From Ramlibacter sp. (GTDB taxonomy: Bacteria > Pseudomonadota > Gammaproteobacteria > Burkholderiales > Burkholderiaceae_C), in contig JAQGMY010000303.1 of assembly GCA_028292105.1 (NCBI GenBank), positions 1 through 40,612 of the forward strand: a stretch of DNA of 40,612 nucleotides. Reading direction: 5' to 3'. Below the pieces are notes generated by a model. The model was not told the origin of the DNA. It saw nothing but the letters and a program-made list of their open reading frames with translations, and did not search any database. Position numbers and translations under genes: made by a program. Below are positions 37,510 through 40,612 of this stretch, piece by piece; the first letter of the stretch is position 1; each line of letters begins with the position of its first letter.

Positions 37510-37543
37510 TCCTACGGCCCTCCTGCCGCTGCCTTCATACGAT
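37510..37543 (+). promoter_or_regulatory. Candidate promoter element TCCTAC-N20-CATACGAT upstream of the zinc-ribbon gene
   Basis: TCCTAC (37510-37515), 20 bases, then CATACGAT (37536-37543), 22 bp before ATG 37566. Resembles the arrangement before the PBP gene. Confidence 0.35.
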
Positions 37544-37565
37544 GGGGCAGAACCCCGGAGGCACC

Positions 37566-37904
37566 ATGGCCGACAAGCAATCCCCATCCAGCAGCCCCGC
37601 CAAGCCCGGCGACCCGCTCGACCTCGAAACATCCGTGGCCGGTGAGGAAGACCCCGGCGCATCGATCGATCTCGCCACGCCGCGCGGCAACGAAGGCCGC
37701 TCCGACCAGCCGGCCGGGCAAGCGGACAAGCAAGCCACCGGCACGCAAGTACCCATGGCGCCGGGCGATGAAGCGCCGGTCGGCACCGCGGGGACGGGCG
37801 AGGACGTCTGCCCGCAGTGCGGTGGCTCCGGGCGGGCCGGCGCATCGTCCTGCCCCACCTGCATGGGCACGGGCAAGGTGAATGTCGGCATCGGCGGAGC
37901 CTGA
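37566..37904 (+). CDS. Small hydrophilic protein with a DnaJ-type zinc ribbon
   Basis: 112 residues from ATG 37566, with GGAGG five bases upstream; the track start at 37542 lies before that site. The first ~75 residues are low-complexity and charged (KQSPSSSPAKPGDPLDLETS, GKPxxx-like and RGNEGRSDQPAGQADKQATG) and probably disordered. The C-terminal 35 residues hold two CxxCxGxG-type knuckles (CPQCGGSGRAG and CPTCMGTGKV), the pattern of a DnaJ-like zinc finger, sufficient for one zinc ion. No J-domain. Function unknown; small proteins with only this zinc ribbon occur in Burkholderiales. Its 3' end overlaps the hydrolase gene by 23 bp in another frame, suggesting coupled translation. Confidence 0.85.
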   Translation: MADKQSPSSSPAKPGDPLDLETSVAGEEDPGASIDLATPRGNEGRSDQPAGQADKQATGTQVPMAPGDEAPVGTAGTGEDVCPQCGGSGRAGASSCPTCMGTGKVNVGIGGA

Positions 37905-38682
37905 GCGGCCCGGCACGCTGCCGCCGATCCAGGCGCTGCAGACGCGCAGCGGCCGCCTGAGCTATCTGCTGTCCGGCGAGGGCAAGCCGACCTTCCTGCT
38001 TTTCAGCGGCGCGGGCGTCGGCCTGCAGGGTTGGGAGCCGCTCTACCCCGACATCGAACGCCTCGGCACGGTCTTCGCCTGGAACCGCCTGGGCATGCAG
38101 GGCAGCGACGAACCGGGTCCGAAGCAGTCCGGCGCGGTGGTGGTCGGGTCCTTGCGCGAGCTGCTCAGGCATGCGGGCGTGGCGCCGCCCTACGTGCTGG
38201 TGGCGCATTCGCTCGGCGGCCTTCATGCCAACCTGTTCGCGCGGCTCTATCCGGATGAAGTCGCGGCGGTGGTCTTGCTGGAAGCCACCCATCCGGACGA
38301 CCACGAGCTGCTGCGCAAGCAGGAGCCCGAGCTGGTGAAGGCCCTGGGCAAGATGCTGACGCAGCCGCGGGCGTTCTTCGAGGCCAACGTGCACACCGAG
38401 CTGGCGTCGGTGGAAGACACGGTGCGCGAGATCGAGGCCGCCGGCGATTTCCCGCCGGTGCCGCTGCGGATCGTGACGGGTGGGCTCACGCCGCGCTCGG
38501 CACAAGTGTCACCCGCGGCCGTCGGTGCGAAGCGGGCGCACCAGCAGGAGCTGGCACGCCTGTCACCGCAGGGCGAACAGGTGATCGCGCAGCAAAGCGG
38601 CCACTTCCCGCAGTTGAGCGAGCCACAGCTGGTGCTGCAGGTGCTGGAGGATGTCGTCGCTGAGTTGTCCTTGCGGGCCTGA
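37882..38682 (+). CDS. Alpha/beta hydrolase
   Basis: 266 residues; ATG 37882 lies within the zinc-ribbon gene. The nucleophile elbow is AHSLGG (S110), the oxyanion-region strand is TFLLFSGAGVGLQGWEPLYP, the acid is probably the Asp in LLEATHPDD, and the C-terminal His is in AQQSGHFPQLSEPQ. The order of strands and helices fits a soluble alpha/beta hydrolase of the esterase/lactonase type. The substrate cannot be inferred. It is the second gene of the two-gene unit flanked by inverted REP copies, and is followed by the ArsR gene in the opposite direction. Confidence 0.88.
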   Translation: MSASAEPERPGTLPPIQALQTRSGRLSYLLSGEGKPTFLLFSGAGVGLQGWEPLYPDIERLGTVFAWNRLGMQGSDEPGPKQSGAVVVGSLRELLRHAGVAPPYVLVAHSLGGLHANLFARLYPDEVAAVVLLEATHPDDHELLRKQEPELVKALGKMLTQPRAFFEANVHTELASVEDTVREIEAAGDFPPVPLRIVTGGLTPRSAQVSPAAVGAKRAHQQELARLSPQGEQVIAQQSGHFPQLSEPQLVLQVLEDVVAELSLRA

Positions 38683-38707
38683 CCCGCAGGCGGTGCAGGG
38701 GAGGGGG

Positions 38708-38739
38708 CATGGATCCCGGGTCAAGCCCGGGATGACATC
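38708..38739. repeat. 32-bp REP palindrome, right copy (inverted)
   Basis: Reverse complement of 37443-37474 with one difference in the loop (T for C). Located in the 71-bp gap between the hydrolase and arsR-type genes, which converge here, so its hairpin could also end both transcripts. Confidence 0.85.
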
Positions 38740-38753
38740 CTTTCGCGCGTGGC

Positions 38754-39440
38754 TCAAAGACCGTCGACGCCGAATGCTGCGAGCCCGGCCTCGCCGGCGG
38801 CGGTGATCCGCACTTCTCGGGAATGTTTCCTGCGTTCGATCCACTTGCGTGTTTGCAGCTGCTGCGCGAGCGCCGCGCCGAGCGCGCCGCCCAGGTGGTC
38901 GCGGCGTTCCGACCAGTCCAGGCAACGACAGGCGAACTGGCGGCGCTGCGCTTGGACCGAATCCACGTCGACGTCGAATGCGGCCAGCGCCTTGTGCCCA
39001 CGGGGCGTCAGCACCAGCTGCCTGGCCTCGGCTGCGTCCTTCAACCAGCCCTTGCGCAGTATCAGCGCGAACAGGCCAGTGCCCAGCGTGCCGGCGAGAT
39101 GGTCGTAGCAATAGCGGGCTCGGCGCAGCGGCTGCGGCGTCGTCACGCGCACCGTGATCGGCTTGCGCGGCGCCACCCGCATCAGGTTCTCCACGAGGTG
39201 CGCGACGTGTTCGGACGCGAACCGGAAGTACTTGTGCCGCCCCTGGGCCGCGGACTCGAGCAGGCCGTCGGCCAGCAGGCGTTTGAGGTGCGCGCTGGCG
39301 GTGGCTGGCTCTATGCCGGCGCCGAGGGCGAGCTCCTTGGCGGTGAGGGCGCGCCCCTCCATCAGCAGCGCCAGCATCTGGATGCGGCGCGGATCGCCCA
39401 CGGTCGCGGCGATGCGGGCGAGGTCGGGTTCTGCATCCAT
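38754..39440 (-). CDS. ArsR-family transcriptional regulator
   Basis: 228 residues. N-terminal winged HTH (ARIAATVGDPRRIQMLALLM, ALTAKELALGAGIEPATASA, HLKRLLADGLLESAAQGRHK, YFRFASEHVAHLVENL) is typical ArsR, without a visible CxC metal site, so the signal is probably not a metal. The C-terminal ~130 residues are an extension (CYDHLAGTLGTGLFALILRK, VQAQRRQFACRCLDWSERRD, LGGALGAALAQQLQTRKWIE) that matches ArsR proteins with a second helical domain. It is divergent from the P450 by 64 bp that contains an inverted repeat, so it probably controls itself and the P450/monooxygenase pair. A Cys pair in CRCLDW could sense redox (inference). Confidence 0.9.
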   Translation of the reverse strand: MDAEPDLARIAATVGDPRRIQMLALLMEGRALTAKELALGAGIEPATASAHLKRLLADGLLESAAQGRHKYFRFASEHVAHLVENLMRVAPRKPITVRVTTPQPLRRARYCYDHLAGTLGTGLFALILRKGWLKDAAEARQLVLTPRGHKALAAFDVDVDSVQAQRRQFACRCLDWSERRDHLGGALGAALAQQLQTRKWIERRKHSREVRITAAGEAGLAAFGVDGL

Positions 39441-39452
39441 GCTTCGATCCTA

Positions 39453-39466
39453 GCCAAACTGTTGGC
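39453..39466. promoter_or_regulatory. Candidate ArsR operator GCCAA-N4-TTGGC
   Basis: GCCAA (39453-39457), four bases, TTGGC (39462-39466) in the 64-bp divergent gap between the ArsR-type regulator and the P450. Assigned by symmetry and position. Confidence 0.5.
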
Positions 39467-39504
39467 GCTCGACAAACCGGTTCACCGGCGGGACACTCGC
39501 GTCC

Positions 39505-40509
39505 ATGGAAGAACCACCGCACGCACTCGCTGCGCCGAGTCACAGGCAGCCGTACGGCTGGTACGCACGCCTGCGCGCCCAGCGGCCGCTGTTCTTCGAC
39601 GCTGTGCTGGGGATGTGGGTCGTGTCGGACCCGGACCTGCTCCACCAGGCGCTGCGGCACCCGGCGCTGCGCGTGCGCCCGGCTGCCGAGCCGGTGCCCG
39701 GGCCCTTGCGTGGAAGGGCCGTCGGTGAGGTCTTCTCGCTGCTGGTGCGCATGAACGACGGCGAGTTCCACCGCCAGCACCGGCCCGCCGTGGAACAGGT
39801 CGCTGCCAGCATGAGCGATGCCGAAGTGACGCAAGCCGCCGAAGCAGCGACGCGGGACCTGGCGGCTCGCACGGATCCGGACGCGCTGCTGTCGGCGATC
39901 CCGGTGCAAACGATGGCGCGGCTGCTCGGGGTGGCCCCTGGCGCGCTGGAAGAGACTGTCGGGTGGGTGCACGACTTCACGCGTGGCATCGCTCCGGGCG
40001 CGGACGCGAAGGCGCTGGCCCGGGCGGACCTCGCCGCGCATGGCCTCATGGCCCAAGGCGAAGCCTCGGGGCTCGGTCGCGTCGCTGCCGCCAACCGCGT
40101 TGCCTTCATGCACCAGACCCTCGACGCAGGGGCGGGCCTGCTCGGCAACGCGATCGTCCGGGCGCAGGCCGGCGCGTCCCCGGAGGCAGGCGAACTGGTC
40201 ACGCAGGTGACGCGCAGTGACCCTGCGATCCACAACACCCGCCGCTTCGCCGCATCGGAACTCACATTGGGCGGCGAGCGCATTCGGCAGAACGATGCCG
40301 TGCTGCTGGTGCTGGTGCCGGCCACCTTCGGCGGCGGACCGCATGGCTGCCCCGGAGAACGCATCGCCATGCGCATTGCCGCCAGCGCGCTGCGCACGCT
40401 GCAGTCGTCAGCCGCACTTGCCCGTTTCGGTCCGGTACAAGGCTACCGTCCCCTGCCGAACGCCCGCGTCCCCGTATTCGCATCCCAAGGAACCCCATGG
40501 TCACCGTGA
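39505..40509 (+). CDS. Short cytochrome P450
   Basis: 334 residues, shorter than the ~400 usual for bacterial P450s. The heme loop is present (FGGGPHGCPGERIAMRIA; Cys282), and an I-helix equivalent reads LDAGAGLLGNAIVRAQAG. The K-helix ExxR motif, expected before DP...NTRRF, reads QVTR (Q234, R237), so the glutamate is replaced by Gln. The region between the I-helix and K-helix is also compressed. The fold could still bind heme; catalysis is uncertain. The N-terminus starts at HRQPYGWYARLRAQRPLFFD, typical of soluble P450s, and no redox partner is near. The gene overlaps the next one by 13 bp, so they are translated together. Confidence 0.87.
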   Translation: MEEPPHALAAPSHRQPYGWYARLRAQRPLFFDAVLGMWVVSDPDLLHQALRHPALRVRPAAEPVPGPLRGRAVGEVFSLLVRMNDGEFHRQHRPAVEQVAASMSDAEVTQAAEAATRDLAARTDPDALLSAIPVQTMARLLGVAPGALEETVGWVHDFTRGIAPGADAKALARADLAAHGLMAQGEASGLGRVAAANRVAFMHQTLDAGAGLLGNAIVRAQAGASPEAGELVTQVTRSDPAIHNTRRFAASELTLGGERIRQNDAVLLVLVPATFGGGPHGCPGERIAMRIAASALRTLQSSAALARFGPVQGYRPLPNARVPVFASQGTPWSP

Positions 40510-40612
40510 TCTTCGAAGTCTGGCCGCACCCCGAGCACCGCGCCGGCTACCTCGACTGGGCCGCCGAATTGAAGAAGGACTTGCTCCAGATGGAGGGCTT
40601 TCTCTCCATCGA
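40497..40612 (+). CDS. Antibiotic biosynthesis monooxygenase (ABM)-type protein, 3' partial
   Basis: Only the first 38 codons are in the window (MVTVIFEVWPHPEHRAGYLD, WAAELKKDLLQMEGFLSI). The start V-x-V-I-F-E-V-x-P followed by a helix and the GF-L-S-I strand is the ABM ferredoxin-like pattern of small cofactor-free monooxygenases or heme-degrading-like proteins. It begins inside the end of the P450 gene (13-bp overlap), so it belongs to the same operon under the ArsR regulator. The rest lies beyond the window, so no active-site statement is possible. Confidence 0.72.
   Translation, partial: MVTVIFEVWPHPEHRAGYLDWAAELKKDLLQMEGFLSI

Noticed and set aside
38754-39440. Metal-sensing ArsR
   Set aside because: No CxC metal-binding box in the recognition region; the two Cys in CRCLDW are in the C-terminal extension, so a metal signal is not supported.
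1-40612. CRISPR arrays, tRNA/rRNA genes, insertion sequences, phage attachment sites, toxin-antitoxin pairs
   Set aside because: Reading both strands I found no regular spacer arrays, no cloverleaf with a CCA-type end, no transposase or integrase motif, and no small paired genes of toxin-antitoxin type.

Overview
The window is very GC-rich DNA with tightly packed genes. Orphan Bug-type tricarboxylate-transporter binding proteins, an NfrB/NfrA/YbcH locus, a CsbD protein, a DUF2917 protein and proteobacterial REP-type palindromes together point to a Burkholderiales bacterium, most likely Comamonadaceae (Ramlibacter or Variovorax-like). This placement is inference from gene content. I saw no tRNA, rRNA, CRISPR array, transposase or phage gene. 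No gene-free gap exceeds about 300 bp.

Region 1 (1-8.5 kb) is a c-di-GMP-linked envelope locus. It holds the 3' part of an NfrB-like processive glycosyltransferase whose tail carries MshEN-type c-di-GMP-binding signatures, an NfrA-like TPR/outer-membrane protein, a YbcH-like lipoprotein, a FimV-like membrane protein without a visible LysM domain, and a GAF-(degenerate GGDEF)-EAL phosphodiesterase. It ends at a strong bidirectional terminator. The order nfrB-nfrA-ybcH matches the E. coli phage N4 receptor/exopolysaccharide operon.

Region 2 (8.6-14.3 kb) is a signalling block: a degenerate kinase/pseudo-receiver protein overlapping a stand-alone receiver, a large PAS-GGDEF-EAL protein, a second kinase-like protein overlapping it tail to tail, and a small DUF2917 protein.

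Region 3 (14.4-20.35 kb) holds cell-wall and housekeeping genes: a class A penicillin-binding protein with a long low-complexity tail, CsbD, a TauE/SafE permease, an internally deleted DUF1272 remnant, an SRPBCC/AHSA1 protein and MurQ.

Region 4 (20.3-27.9 kb) is a LysR-controlled hydroxy-acid cluster. On the minus strand an FMN 2-hydroxyacid oxidase, an RraA-like aldolase, a D-2-hydroxyacid dehydrogenase and a Bug receptor form an operon. Divergent from it are LysR, a second Bug receptor and a 3-hydroxyisobutyrate-dehydrogenase-family enzyme, with an OtnC-like class II aldolase converging. Then come a DUF5666 secreted protein and a GNAT acetyltransferase.

Region 5 (29.2-37.4 kb) is a GntR-controlled cluster. 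GntR and a giant FAD/4Fe-4S dehydrogenase (YdiJ-like) face an operon of serine-glyoxylate-type aminotransferase, Bug receptor, class III CoA-transferase and crotonase-family enzyme. Two near-identical 16-bp palindromes in the shared 113-bp gap are obvious GntR operators. The dehydrogenase gene contains what looks like a REP palindrome inserted in frame.

Region 6 (37.4-40.6 kb) has a zinc-ribbon protein and an alpha/beta hydrolase lying between inverted copies of a 32-bp palindromic repeat, then an ArsR regulator divergent from a short P450 with an altered K-helix motif, overlapping a truncated antibiotic-biosynthesis-monooxygenase-type gene at the window edge.

The best candidates for under-described biology are the NfrB/FimV/c-di-GMP neighbourhood and the GntR-operator hydroxy-acid/CoA cluster. 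Neither can be claimed as a new system from sequence alone.
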